The position numbers and the translations under genes were made by a program. Below the pieces are notes generated by a model, which saw only the letters and a list, made by a program, of their open reading frames with translations, was not told where the DNA came from and made no database searches. From assembly GCA_002353825.1 (NCBI GenBank), contig DEKJ01000042.1:11537-25936 (forward strand): DNA of 14,400 bases. The letters run 5' to 3'. Below, piece by piece: positions 8,229 through 14,236 of the stretch; within the stretch, counting starts at the first letter, position 1, and every line of letters starts with the position of its first letter. Origin of the DNA: Prevotella sp. UBA2725. GTDB lineage: Bacteria > Bacteroidota > Bacteroidia > Bacteroidales > Bacteroidaceae.

Positions 8229-8975
8229 CTACTTGTTTTTTTGCATGATACGTTTCAGTTCCTCGCTCTCACGTGCCTGAGCGTCCAGCTCCGTAAGCGC
8301 ACGCAGCGTTGTGGTCTTGTTGAGTATATATTCCTCCTTGGTGACATCGCCCTTGGTCAGCAGTCGAATTTGCGCGTCGGTATATTCCCTGAGCACGTCT
8401 TGTGTGATCTCCTCTCCCTCGCCCGTCCGGCGGTAGAAGTGGGGGAACAGCTGCCCGAAATAGTCCTTGACGGCCGTCCACCACATAGCCACGGAAACAT
8501 AGTCGAACTGCGTCTTGACCATTTTCCCGCCGTCGGGAACATGGTAGAGGATGTCCAGCATCGGGCTGAGCTTTACCCAGTCGTGCGAAAGCATCCAAGC
8601 CTGGTAATAGTTCTCGCACACGAGATAGTTGCCAAACATCAGGTCGCGCAAATCGAAGCTCACCGCCTCGCAGTGGTGGAGCACGGCTAGACGGCAGCGC
8701 ATCTCATTGGGCTTTTTCACCCATTCCACCGTGTCGGCCATCATTGGCAGGAACTCGGGATTGAGCAGAAACGTCTCGCCTGTAGCAACTCGGTAGCAGA
8801 GAATTCCGTCTTTTGTCTCGCTGTCCACTCGGCACCCCATGAAATGGAACAGTGCCGCCATGGTAATCATCTGCATCATGTCTTCACGCCCGTCATAGAT
8901 ATTGTACAGGCTGATCACATAGCGAAGCTGTCCTTGCGAGAGCTCCTGCCATCCTTTCGGTATGCGGAACTCCAT
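8229..8975 (-). CDS. Hypothetical phage structural-operon protein (248 residues)
   Basis: The frame stays open upstream to 9209, but the first 78 residues of that reading lie inside the preceding gene; the ATG at 8975, four bases after that gene's stop, is the sensible start (MEFRIPKGWQELSQGQLRYV). The protein is predicted to be mainly helical, with hydrophobic and aromatic-rich segments such as YDGREDMMQMITMAALFHFM and a region with QAWMLSHDWVKLSPMLDILY, and a charged helical tail ending LKRIMQKNK. I do not recognise the family. Tail assembly chaperones are of similar size and helical content, and an A-AAA-AAC slippery heptamer lies in phase two codons before the stop, but the shifted product would be short. 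The function is open. Confidence 0.6.
   Translation of the reverse strand: MEFRIPKGWQELSQGQLRYVISLYNIYDGREDMMQMITMAALFHFMGCRVDSETKDGILCYRVATGETFLLNPEFLPMMADTVEWVKKPNEMRCRLAVLHHCEAVSFDLRDLMFGNYLVCENYYQAWMLSHDWVKLSPMLDILYHVPDGGKMVKTQFDYVSVAMWWTAVKDYFGQLFPHFYRRTGEGEEITQDVLREYTDAQIRLLTKGDVTKEEYILNKTTTLRALTELDAQARESEELKRIMQKNK
8235..8241 (-). other. In-phase A-AAA-AAC slippery heptamer before a TAG stop
   Basis: The last codons of the 248-residue gene read CAA AAA AAC AAG TAG, which places the classical -1 slippery heptamer in the correct phase. A -1 shift would add only about 18 residues before TAA. The A tract may instead serve as an A-rich initiation region for the ATG at 8225. Confidence 0.35.
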
Positions 8976-8979
8976 CTGC

Positions 8980-9825
8980 TTAGTTAACAAAGAAGAACGT
9001 CGGGTCTTCCGGCTGGTTTTCGTATCTGTCTCCATGGATTGAAGCATATAGTTTGGATTGTTTGTATTCCGGCAGCATATCGGCATACCTTTCCATGTAG
9101 TCACGCAGTTCCCATTGCGCTGGCACCATGCAAGGTTTCCCGGATTCCATATCACCAATGCTGCGGGCGATATAGTCCAGCGCACTTTGGTAGATGCCGA
9201 TGTCTGCATTTGTCATCTTGCCGGTACGCAGTCGGCAAAGCAGCGCGTCGTAGTACTCCTGTGAGATTTCCCGTCTGACCATCTGCTCGGCCGTGGCGCG
9301 GTACTGGCACACCCGCCGCCAGTTCTCGGCCATGGACAGGTTCCTGTCGATTGGCCCGTACTCGTTTATTTGGCACGGATCGTAGTATAGACACCGGATC
9401 GCATTCTTACCCGCCACAGAGTCTCCCCATTTGTCGGTTTCCACAAGCACTGCCAGCAGCGCCGAGATGCTCATAAGTGACTGCCACTCCATTTCGTCAC
9501 GCAGCGTCTTGACGCGTGTCTGCGAGGCCGGTGCCGTATCGTTTGTCGAGACGACGCCAAAGCCCGTGCCCGTCAACACCAAATCCAACGATGGAATGGC
9601 CCGAAAAAAGGCATGGATGCACACAAACTGCAGGATACCGCCTTTCATGTCCTCAGCATCCATCAGAGTGGTGGTGCCCTTGAAGAGCAGATTCTGAAGA
9701 TGCTGATAAGAGCGGCTGAAATACGGAACCATGCGGTTGAAGACGCTCGTATTGCGCTCCGGCATTTTGGCCGCAGGCACATACTGCTCAAAAATCTCTT
9801 TGGTAATTTCTTTCGTTACGTCCAT
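8980..9825 (-). CDS. Putative DUF6712-like head completion protein (281 residues)
   Basis: The protein is mostly helical. The N-terminus reads as helices with MVPYFSRSYQHLQNLL. The central motif GFGVVSTNDTAPASQTRV (88-105) fits a pattern I recall from DUF6712, a family common beside portal genes in Bacteroidetes phages and thought to act in head or neck completion. A long helical C-terminal part includes a region with REISQEYYDALLCRLRTGKM. No membrane segment or signal peptide is seen. It lies two bases after the portal-like gene and four bases before the next, so all three are probably one transcript. The family name is from memory without a search; the head-completion role is inferred from neighbours. 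Confidence 0.55.
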   Translation of the reverse strand: MDVTKEITKEIFEQYVPAAKMPERNTSVFNRMVPYFSRSYQHLQNLLFKGTTTLMDAEDMKGGILQFVCIHAFFRAIPSLDLVLTGTGFGVVSTNDTAPASQTRVKTLRDEMEWQSLMSISALLAVLVETDKWGDSVAGKNAIRCLYYDPCQINEYGPIDRNLSMAENWRRVCQYRATAEQMVRREISQEYYDALLCRLRTGKMTNADIGIYQSALDYIARSIGDMESGKPCMVPAQWELRDYMERYADMLPEYKQSKLYASIHGDRYENQPEDPTFFFVN

Positions 9826-9827
9826 GG

Positions 9828-11213
9828 TTACTTTTCTTCGTTAGGGTTGTTGCCTCCGCCATTCATTGTTGTCTGCTTGGCGTCGGTGTTTTTATCGAGT
9901 GTGGTAAGGAGTATCATCGGCACGTCGGGATAGACCTTCTGCTCCCATCCGTTGAAGAGGATGGCCACCTGATGGGGCAGGAGCAGCAGGTCGTGCGTCA
10001 TCGTCTCCAGGGCCTCCTTCATCGTGAAGAGCTCCCGTTTGTCCGAGCCACTGTTGTTCATCTGACTCTTTCCCGGATTGGCACCGGCCAAATTCGGGTG
10101 CACATTGTCGTCATAGCAGAGCATGTTGCTCACTTCCGCAATGTCATCGTTGTACTCGTTGCCGGCCTTCGACGTGTCCACAAGGTTGATCTTCAGATTG
10201 TGTCTTTCCTTCCCGTCAACGGACGTGGTGAAGTCACTCCACACCATTTTGTCGCTGTTCTCTGAGCCTGAAAGACATTTTTTGATGTTCTCAAGGAATG
10301 CTTTCTTCATCTCCTGATATTCCTGAGTGCCCTCGCTGATGCCCATGGCATGTGCCCGGCTCGCCCAAAACTCCTGTGACACCTCTACATGATAGCGGAT
10401 GTTTTGGCCGTTCTTCAGCTTGGCCAGTTTCGCGGCCGTGAGCTGACCGTAGATGTTGTACCAGTCGTCACGGAGCACGCCCGTCCAGTATGGCGTCGGG
10501 TACAGACGGCAGTTCGGCGTCGGCATACGCGTAACGATGGCATACTTGTGATTTTTAGGTGAATCAGTGCGGAAAACGCCCAATTCATCGCGCTCCTTAC
10601 CCGTGCGGGCGAGCAGGTCGCCGACGGGATCGTCCTCGTCGAGCAGCGGTATCACCTCGATGTCCTTTGGCTGTGCGTTGTCTTCCCAGTCGGCAAAGAA
10701 GATGTTGTTGACCTTCCCGTCCTCGTCCGGCAGCTCAAAGCGCACGTTGCAAGCGTCCTTGTGCACCAGCCGCACGATCTTCTTCCGGTCGCGGTCGAGG
10801 ATGACCACAGTCACGGCAAAGGCAAAATACTTCATGTCGACGATCTGCTCCGCAAAGAACTTCTTGACATTGTTGCGGATCATCCAGCGCCTTATCGCCG
10901 GATCCATGGTCGGCTTGGGCTCTTTGTCCTGACGTGTGGACGCGTCCATGTACTCCACCCCGCGGCAGTAGCACGTCAGCAGGTTGAAGTACTTGTTTTG
11001 CAACATCACCGAATTCTTCTCCACAAGCTCTGTGAGCCGGTAGGGGATCTGGTTCGACGCCCCATAAAGGACAATCTGATAATTTCGGTTGCCGACCGAT
11101 ATGGCCGTGGTGTACTGCTTCTCCTTTTGCGTGTAGATATCCTTCGATTCGACCGGGCTCACACGGTTCACCGGAATGTCGAGTACATCGGGTGCTAATG
11201 TAATTTTTTCCAT
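9828..11213 (-). CDS. Putative phage portal protein (461 residues)
   Basis: Portal proteins form the dodecameric ring at one capsid vertex through which DNA is packaged and leaves. Portal-like features are VLYGASNQIPYRLTELVEKN (residues 48-67), matching the N-terminal pattern that precedes the first helices, a strand LDRDRKKIVRLVHKDA (139-154), and near the C-terminus HPNLAGANPGKSQ followed by NNSGSDKRELF (386-396), which resembles the portal segment before the stem and crown helices. The length suits the 400-550 range typical of portals. The last 20 residues are polar and Asn/Gly-rich. It starts four bases after the preceding stop without a Shine-Dalgarno sequence and ends two bases before the DUF6712-like gene, a usual portal neighbour type. 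A structure prediction would settle it; I consider the assignment likely, not certain. Confidence 0.65.
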   Translation of the reverse strand: MEKITLAPDVLDIPVNRVSPVESKDIYTQKEKQYTTAISVGNRNYQIVLYGASNQIPYRLTELVEKNSVMLQNKYFNLLTCYCRGVEYMDASTRQDKEPKPTMDPAIRRWMIRNNVKKFFAEQIVDMKYFAFAVTVVILDRDRKKIVRLVHKDACNVRFELPDEDGKVNNIFFADWEDNAQPKDIEVIPLLDEDDPVGDLLARTGKERDELGVFRTDSPKNHKYAIVTRMPTPNCRLYPTPYWTGVLRDDWYNIYGQLTAAKLAKLKNGQNIRYHVEVSQEFWASRAHAMGISEGTQEYQEMKKAFLENIKKCLSGSENSDKMVWSDFTTSVDGKERHNLKINLVDTSKAGNEYNDDIAEVSNMLCYDDNVHPNLAGANPGKSQMNNSGSDKRELFTMKEALETMTHDLLLLPHQVAILFNGWEQKVYPDVPMILLTTLDKNTDAKQTTMNGGGNNPNEEK

Positions 11214-11217
11214 GTCT

Positions 11218-11472
11218 CTATATATATACTGGGTGCCCGTTCACGTAGAACAGCAGCACGTCGATGATTTTCCTTACCTCGCCGTTCTCGTTGTTGCGGT
11301 AGTTATGCGTACGGCCTACCGAGTTGCCGGAGGTCACCGTCCAGCCCTTCATCACGATCTTATGCCCGTCGTGGGCCAGTGCCATGATGTTCACCGTCTC
11401 ATGCTTTTCGGCGCATTCGTCGAGATAGGCCTTGACCTCCTGCAGGCTGATGGGTTTGAGAACTTTTTCCAT
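11218..11472 (-). CDS. Hypothetical small protein, 84 residues
   Basis: The start MEKVLKPIS is fixed by the AAAGGAGG site 13 bases into the intergenic junction. The first half is helical (LQEVKAYLDECAEKH). The second half is strand-like, with IVMKGWTVTSGNSVGRTHNY and an end of LLFYVNGHPVYI. The GW-x-V-T-S-x-N-S-x-G run and the closing NGHP look like conserved positions; I have an uncertain memory of similar small proteins between tail-like and portal-like genes in Bacteroidales prophages. The reaction or role is unknown. It ends four bases before the portal-like gene. A small structural adaptor or chaperone for virion assembly is plausible but unproven. Confidence 0.7.
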   Translation of the reverse strand: MEKVLKPISLQEVKAYLDECAEKHETVNIMALAHDGHKIVMKGWTVTSGNSVGRTHNYRNNENGEVRKIIDVLLFYVNGHPVYI

Positions 11473-11479
11473 ATTTCTG

Positions 11480-11487
11480 CCTCCTTT
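11480..11487 (-). promoter_or_regulatory. Ribosome binding site AAAGGAGG deciding a start
   Basis: AAAGGAGG is seven bases before the ATG at 11472 and overlaps the upstream stop. It rules out the longer reading from 11589, whose first 39 residues overlap the distal-tail-like gene. Confidence 0.85.
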
Positions 11488-12565
11488 ACTCAAATGTGTA
11501 GTCAAAAGTTCCATCAAAGACACGCAGACGCCTGGTCTCGGTGTCAATGACATTGTGCAGCTTCTGTGCATACATCCATGTGAATTCATACGACGGCATA
11601 TTGTCGTCCTCGTTGGTCACCTCATCCTTGACATCCGAGACGACGACCTCCTTGCCCATCTTGCCGCCGGTATAGAGGTAAACCTGCTGAGAGCGGAAGA
11701 GCTCATCGGCCCACTCGGCCATCGCATAGGAGAGCGATCCGGTGTTGGCCGTGAGCTGGCGTTGCTCCTGGATGGCATAGTTGCGGGTCTTATCACCCAC
11801 CACAGCCGTGGAATAGGTGAACTTGCTCGACTTCTTGTGCGTGCCGGTACAGTGGATATATTCCCAACAGCCAAAGGAGTTGAGGAAGGCCAGGGACGGG
11901 GCTGGTGGAACTTTATCCACCACCAGTTCATAGGGCTGTTTCCGCTCTCCTGACTTGCAGACGTAGCCCACGAGGCTTGCTCCATCATCGGCATTGACGG
12001 CTGCCAGGATCTTCGATGGCGACACATCATAATCCTGCACCTTGCCCGTCGTGTTGACAGGTGACAAAGTGCCGGACATCTCTTTGAGCGAGCCATCAGC
12101 GGTCACAAAGCAGGCTGATACAGTCAGATCGCCCGCATCGTAGGCACTCAGGCTCTCTTTGCGCCCTATGGCGGTCACTTTCGTGCCCATGAGGATGTTA
12201 AGGAAGTGCCGCTGGCAGAACGTGGCGGCGTCTATCTGAGGGTCGACATTGCCGAAGAGCACGGTGCCAAGATCCACGTCCAGGGCAGCGGACTGCACAC
12301 CAGAGTCCGTGATGTCATAGACGGATGCAGTGGCTGTCACGGAACCATACTGGCGCGCGTAGGGCTCGCAGAGATCTCCGGGATGGTAGATGGTCACAGA
12401 GCTGCTCTCATCGGGGTAATACACTTCGTTGAGCACCTCATGTGTGCCATAGGCCGAGTTCACTTTGATGGCCACACGCACTTGCGCGGACGGGCTTTTG
12501 AGCACGAGGTTCTCCATCGTGCCCGTAAAGCTCAGCGGACCGGGTTTACTGATGACCGTCGACAT
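11486..12565 (-). CDS. Putative distal-tail-like structural protein (359 residues)
   Basis: The protein looks beta-rich throughout, with many short strand-like segments. The C-terminal third carries features I recall from Bacteroidetes prophage tail proteins encoded beside tape-measure genes: a W-x-D-E-L-F segment, VVVSDVKDEVTNEDDNMPSY (about residues 303-325), then a strand ending FTWMYAQKLHNV and a terminus RVFDGTFDYTFE. Such proteins are usually unannotated; comparison with distal tail (Dit) proteins is my inference. A Dit-type ring would sit at the tail tip between tube and baseplate. The gene starts three bases after the previous stop and lacks a Shine-Dalgarno sequence. Its position upstream of a portal-like gene is not classical siphophage order, so a different structural role, such as a tail tube subunit, is possible. 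Confidence 0.6.
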   Translation of the reverse strand: MSTVISKPGPLSFTGTMENLVLKSPSAQVRVAIKVNSAYGTHEVLNEVYYPDESSSVTIYHPGDLCEPYARQYGSVTATASVYDITDSGVQSAALDVDLGTVLFGNVDPQIDAATFCQRHFLNILMGTKVTAIGRKESLSAYDAGDLTVSACFVTADGSLKEMSGTLSPVNTTGKVQDYDVSPSKILAAVNADDGASLVGYVCKSGERKQPYELVVDKVPPAPSLAFLNSFGCWEYIHCTGTHKKSSKFTYSTAVVGDKTRNYAIQEQRQLTANTGSLSYAMAEWADELFRSQQVYLYTGGKMGKEVVVSDVKDEVTNEDDNMPSYEFTWMYAQKLHNVIDTETRRLRVFDGTFDYTFE

Positions 12566-12568
12566 AGG

Positions 12569-12964
12569 CTACTCATTGATACCGCACCAGTCCTTTGCGA
12601 TCACCTTGGCTTGCTCGCACCAGGCGTTGAACTCGGTGAATTCGGTGTTATTGGCGCTGTCGCTGCCGTCGTCGCCATTGATCTTATGGCGGACGATGCT
12701 CAGTTCCTCACTCTCGCTGTACTTCGATCGGATGATGGCATTGGCCACATCGTGATAGTTGGTCATGTCCTCGCACGGCATGATGGTGCCGCCGTCCTTC
12801 TCCGTGCCTTCATAGCAGTATGCCTTGCGTGGTTCCGGGGCTTTGTCGCCCTCATAGTGTTCGGGGACGTAGTCATCGACCACTGTCTCATTTAGATATC
12901 CGATGATGTGCCCGTTGTCATACTGTAGCATCGTGCGGCGGGTTTCGTAATAAGCTTTATACAT
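12569..12964 (-). CDS. Hypothetical protein, 131 residues, first gene of the structural operon
   Basis: I do not recognise the family. Longer starts exist at 12994 (TTG) and 12988 (ATG), but they fall on or next to the promoter-like element, so MYKAYYETRRTM at 12964 is preferred. It has only a weak A-rich leader and no Shine-Dalgarno sequence. The protein is acidic and soluble-looking, with a DDYVPEHYEGDKAPEPRK segment around residues 30-47 and a helical C-terminus ending FNAWCEQAKVIAKDWCGINE. No signal peptide or membrane span is seen. It ends three bases before the distal-tail-like gene, so it should be cotranscribed with the virion genes. A minor structural or assembly role is a guess from position only. 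Confidence 0.65.
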   Translation of the reverse strand: MYKAYYETRRTMLQYDNGHIIGYLNETVVDDYVPEHYEGDKAPEPRKAYCYEGTEKDGGTIMPCEDMTNYHDVANAIIRSKYSESEELSIVRHKINGDDGSDSANNTEFTEFNAWCEQAKVIAKDWCGINE

Positions 12965-12990
12965 AAGTCTTCTTTTTAGATGTTTCATCG

Positions 12991-13027
12991 GCAAAGATAA
13001 CGCACGTACACATTAAATGAAAATACG
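12991..13027 (-). promoter_or_regulatory. Promoter-like element for the structural genes
   Basis: CGTATTTTC (13019-13027), a 19-base spacer, then TATCTTTGC (12991-12999). The downstream part matches the Bacteroidetes -7 consensus TAnnTTTG and the spacing fits the known -33/-7 geometry, though the upstream box is not the usual TTTG. It follows the terminator directly. Initiation about five bases downstream would leave a leader of roughly 20-25 bases before the ATG at 12964. The same layout recurs at 7172-7208. Confidence 0.7.
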
Positions 13028-13028
13028 C

Positions 13029-13061
13029 AAAAAGGCGCACACGTCTCACGACGCATGCGCC
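13029..13061 (-). terminator. Intrinsic terminator ending the small-gene cluster
   Basis: On the minus strand a 12-pair stem (GGCGCATGCGTC against GACGTGTGCGCC, with two adjacent G-U pairs) closes a GTGA tetraloop of the GNRA type and is followed at once by TTTTT. It lies downstream of the 87-residue gene and directly before the promoter-like element that serves the structural genes. In the plus direction the stem is followed by CTC and an A tract, so it is not a plus-strand terminator. Confidence 0.85.
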
Positions 13062-13098
13062 CTCAAAAAAAATGTGCTATTTGTTTTTTAAAACTTCT

Positions 13099-13362
13099 CT
13101 AATCTATTACCCACACCAGGCGGTCATCGACCCTTTCGAGTCGGTAGCCGTGTGAGCTCATGTAGTCAAAGACCTGTGCCTTCGTGACTTTGAGCGTCTC
13201 ACGCACGTTGGCAGCGATCTCCTCCGACGTGAACCGCCCGCTGTCGCTCTCATTGCAGAAGTAGGCATCGAGCGCCATTTCCACCTGCGAGTCCTCAGCA
13301 ATGGGTGCATCCTTTGTCGGCTTCTCCTTGTCGTAGTGGACAAATCCGATTCGCTTAGCCAT
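13099..13362 (-). CDS. Hypothetical protein, 87 residues; possible winged-helix fold
   Basis: The last gene before the terminator. It starts with an eight-base overlap (ATGGCTAA) and a perfect AAAGGAGG site. The first 25 residues are charged and perhaps flexible. From about residue 43 there are two predicted helices (TSEEIAANVRETL, then TKAQVFDYMSSHGY) followed by a strand pair ending in RLVWVID. Helix-turn-helix then a beta wing ending in an aromatic strand resembles small winged-helix DNA-binding domains, so a regulator is possible, but the match is by shape only and no signature residues confirm it. It could equally be a protein-binding domain. It would be expressed with the preceding four genes and cut off by the terminator about 40 bases downstream. 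Confidence 0.7.
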   Translation of the reverse strand: MAKRIGFVHYDKEKPTKDAPIAEDSQVEMALDAYFCNESDSGRFTSEEIAANVRETLKVTKAQVFDYMSSHGYRLERVDDRLVWVID

Positions 13363-13555
13363 GCTCCACCTCCTTTCCTTTTGCTCTGTTCAACACTTCA
13401 CGCAGCTGGGCATCGTCGATCTTGCGGATCACGTGCTCGTTGCCCTCTTCGTCTACCAGCACCACGAGATATGATGGATAGTAGCTGTCTACCACCATCA
13501 ACTCTATGGCGTTCATGTCCTGAGACACATGCTCTTGCAGATTCCACTTACTCAT
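13355..13555 (-). CDS. Hypothetical protein, 66 residues
   Basis: A short gene whose reality rests on its perfect AAAGGAGG site and on eight-base overlaps with both neighbours (ATGAGTAA upstream, ATGGCTAA downstream). The protein is acidic overall. A hydrophobic strand pair in the middle (AIELMVVDSYYPSYLVVLVD) is followed by a charged helix with IDDAQLREVLNRAKGKE. The layout, a small beta-hairpin plus a helix, could be a compact soluble fold. No membrane segment, cysteine pair or catalytic motif is seen. I do not recognise it. As in the other genes of this cluster, its last codons encode the next gene's ribosome binding site. Confidence 0.7.
   Translation of the reverse strand: MSKWNLQEHVSQDMNAIELMVVDSYYPSYLVVLVDEEGNEHVIRKIDDAQLREVLNRAKGKEVEHG
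13369..13376 (-). promoter_or_regulatory. Strong ribosome binding site AAAGGAGG
   Basis: AAAGGAGG lies six bases before the ATG at 13362. It is the fourth consecutive gene in this cluster with the same eight-base site. Confidence 0.85.
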
Positions 13556-13949
13556 GGGTGCCTCCTTTCGCGGCCAGCAAATCGTAGAAGCTTACACTGG
13601 CATCTATTCTAATCAAGTATATACTGCAGATAGGACGACCACCTTTGCCGTCGTATGAATACACCTCGAACCCCATGCATCTGTGGCCGTTCAAGTCGCC
13701 CCATTCATCATGGAAGTCAATTTGAATAGCGCCCTTGCCACGGCTTTCGGCATTGATGGACTCAGCAAGCTCTCTCAGATAGACTTTCATCATGGCCAAT
13801 TTGGAGATGTTCATCTTAGAGCCATCAAAAGCACTCACCTGTTCCTTGAACATCCTTGCAGGCTTAGTGGATGCACTGTACTCGCGGATGACGATGACAA
13901 ACTCTTTTCCATCGCTTGTCTCTACCAATAGCTTATATTTAGCTTTCAT
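13548..13949 (-). CDS. Hypothetical protein, 133 residues
   Basis: The start ATG overlaps the preceding stop (ATGA) and has a perfect AAAGGAGG site. The protein begins with alternating strand-like residues (MKAKYKLLVETSDGKEFVIV), then a helical stretch with MNISKLAMMKVYLRELAES, then a second strand-rich half containing IQIDFHDEWGDLNG and SIYLIRIDASVSFYDLLA. It has no signal peptide and no membrane segment. It looks like a small soluble alpha/beta protein, but no catalytic motif is evident and I do not recognise the family. The C-terminal AKGGTHE contains the next gene's ribosome binding site, and the stop lies in an eight-base overlap (ATGAGTAA) with the next start, so coupled translation is likely. 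Confidence 0.75.
   Translation of the reverse strand: MKAKYKLLVETSDGKEFVIVIREYSASTKPARMFKEQVSAFDGSKMNISKLAMMKVYLRELAESINAESRGKGAIQIDFHDEWGDLNGHRCMGFEVYSYDGKGGRPICSIYLIRIDASVSFYDLLAAKGGTHE
13561..13568 (-). promoter_or_regulatory. Strong ribosome binding site AAAGGAGG
   Basis: AAAGGAGG lies five bases before the ATG at 13555, inside the 3' end of the upstream gene. It supports an eight-base gene overlap with translational coupling. Confidence 0.85.
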
Positions 13950-14236
13950 GCCTGGCCTCCTTTCTCCTCTGAATTCTTCATGTTGAGCTTTACAGCCTCT
14001 ACATGGAGAAAATTGTCGGCTAACACGGCGGCATTTATGAGTTTGTTTAGCTGCTGATTGGTGGCCATCGCTGAGATCAGCATCTTCAGCACGGCAAGTC
14101 CGTTTCCTTCCGTGTGTACTTCCATGCCTACGATGTCTGTGCCGAGAACTTCGGCAACCTCCACGTGGAGCGAAGTTCCCTTTTTAAGTTCCGCGTTTAT
14201 AACCTTTTTCAGGCTCTCTTCCATTCCCTCGTTCAT
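13946..14236 (-). CDS. Hypothetical protein, 96 residues
   Basis: I do not recognise the family. The start MNEGMEES was chosen because AAAGGAGG sits at ideal spacing and its ATG overlaps the upstream stop as ATGA. The N-terminal 20 residues are charged and probably helical. The rest is mixed, with hydrophobic stretches around LAVLKMLISAMA and LNKLINAAVLADNF but no clear transmembrane segment or signal peptide. The C-terminal EEKGGQA encodes the ribosome binding site of the following gene, and its TGA again overlaps that gene's ATG as ATGA. It belongs to a tightly packed cluster of small genes upstream of a terminator, a place where phages often carry accessory or regulatory proteins. No function can be assigned. 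Confidence 0.75.
   Translation of the reverse strand: MNEGMEESLKKVINAELKKGTSLHVEVAEVLGTDIVGMEVHTEGNGLAVLKMLISAMATNQQLNKLINAAVLADNFLHVEAVKLNMKNSEEKGGQA
13956..13963 (-). promoter_or_regulatory. Strong ribosome binding site AAAGGAGG
   Basis: AAAGGAGG lies six bases before the ATG at 13949. It sits inside the end of the upstream gene, where it encodes Lys-Gly-Gly. This fixes the start of the 133-residue gene. Confidence 0.85.

Noticed and set aside
8976..9209. N-terminal 78-residue extension of the 248-residue gene
   Set aside because: It overlaps the preceding gene in another frame; its residues look like out-of-frame translation, and a start with only a four-base gap fits this operon.
12206..12895. 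Plus-strand open frame (229 residues)
   Set aside because: It spans antisense to two minus-strand genes and their junction, and has no plausible domain or initiation signal.
12965..12994. Longer starts (TTG 12994, ATG 12988) for the 131-residue gene
   Set aside because: They fall on or immediately after the -7 box, so a transcript from that promoter would not carry them with a leader.
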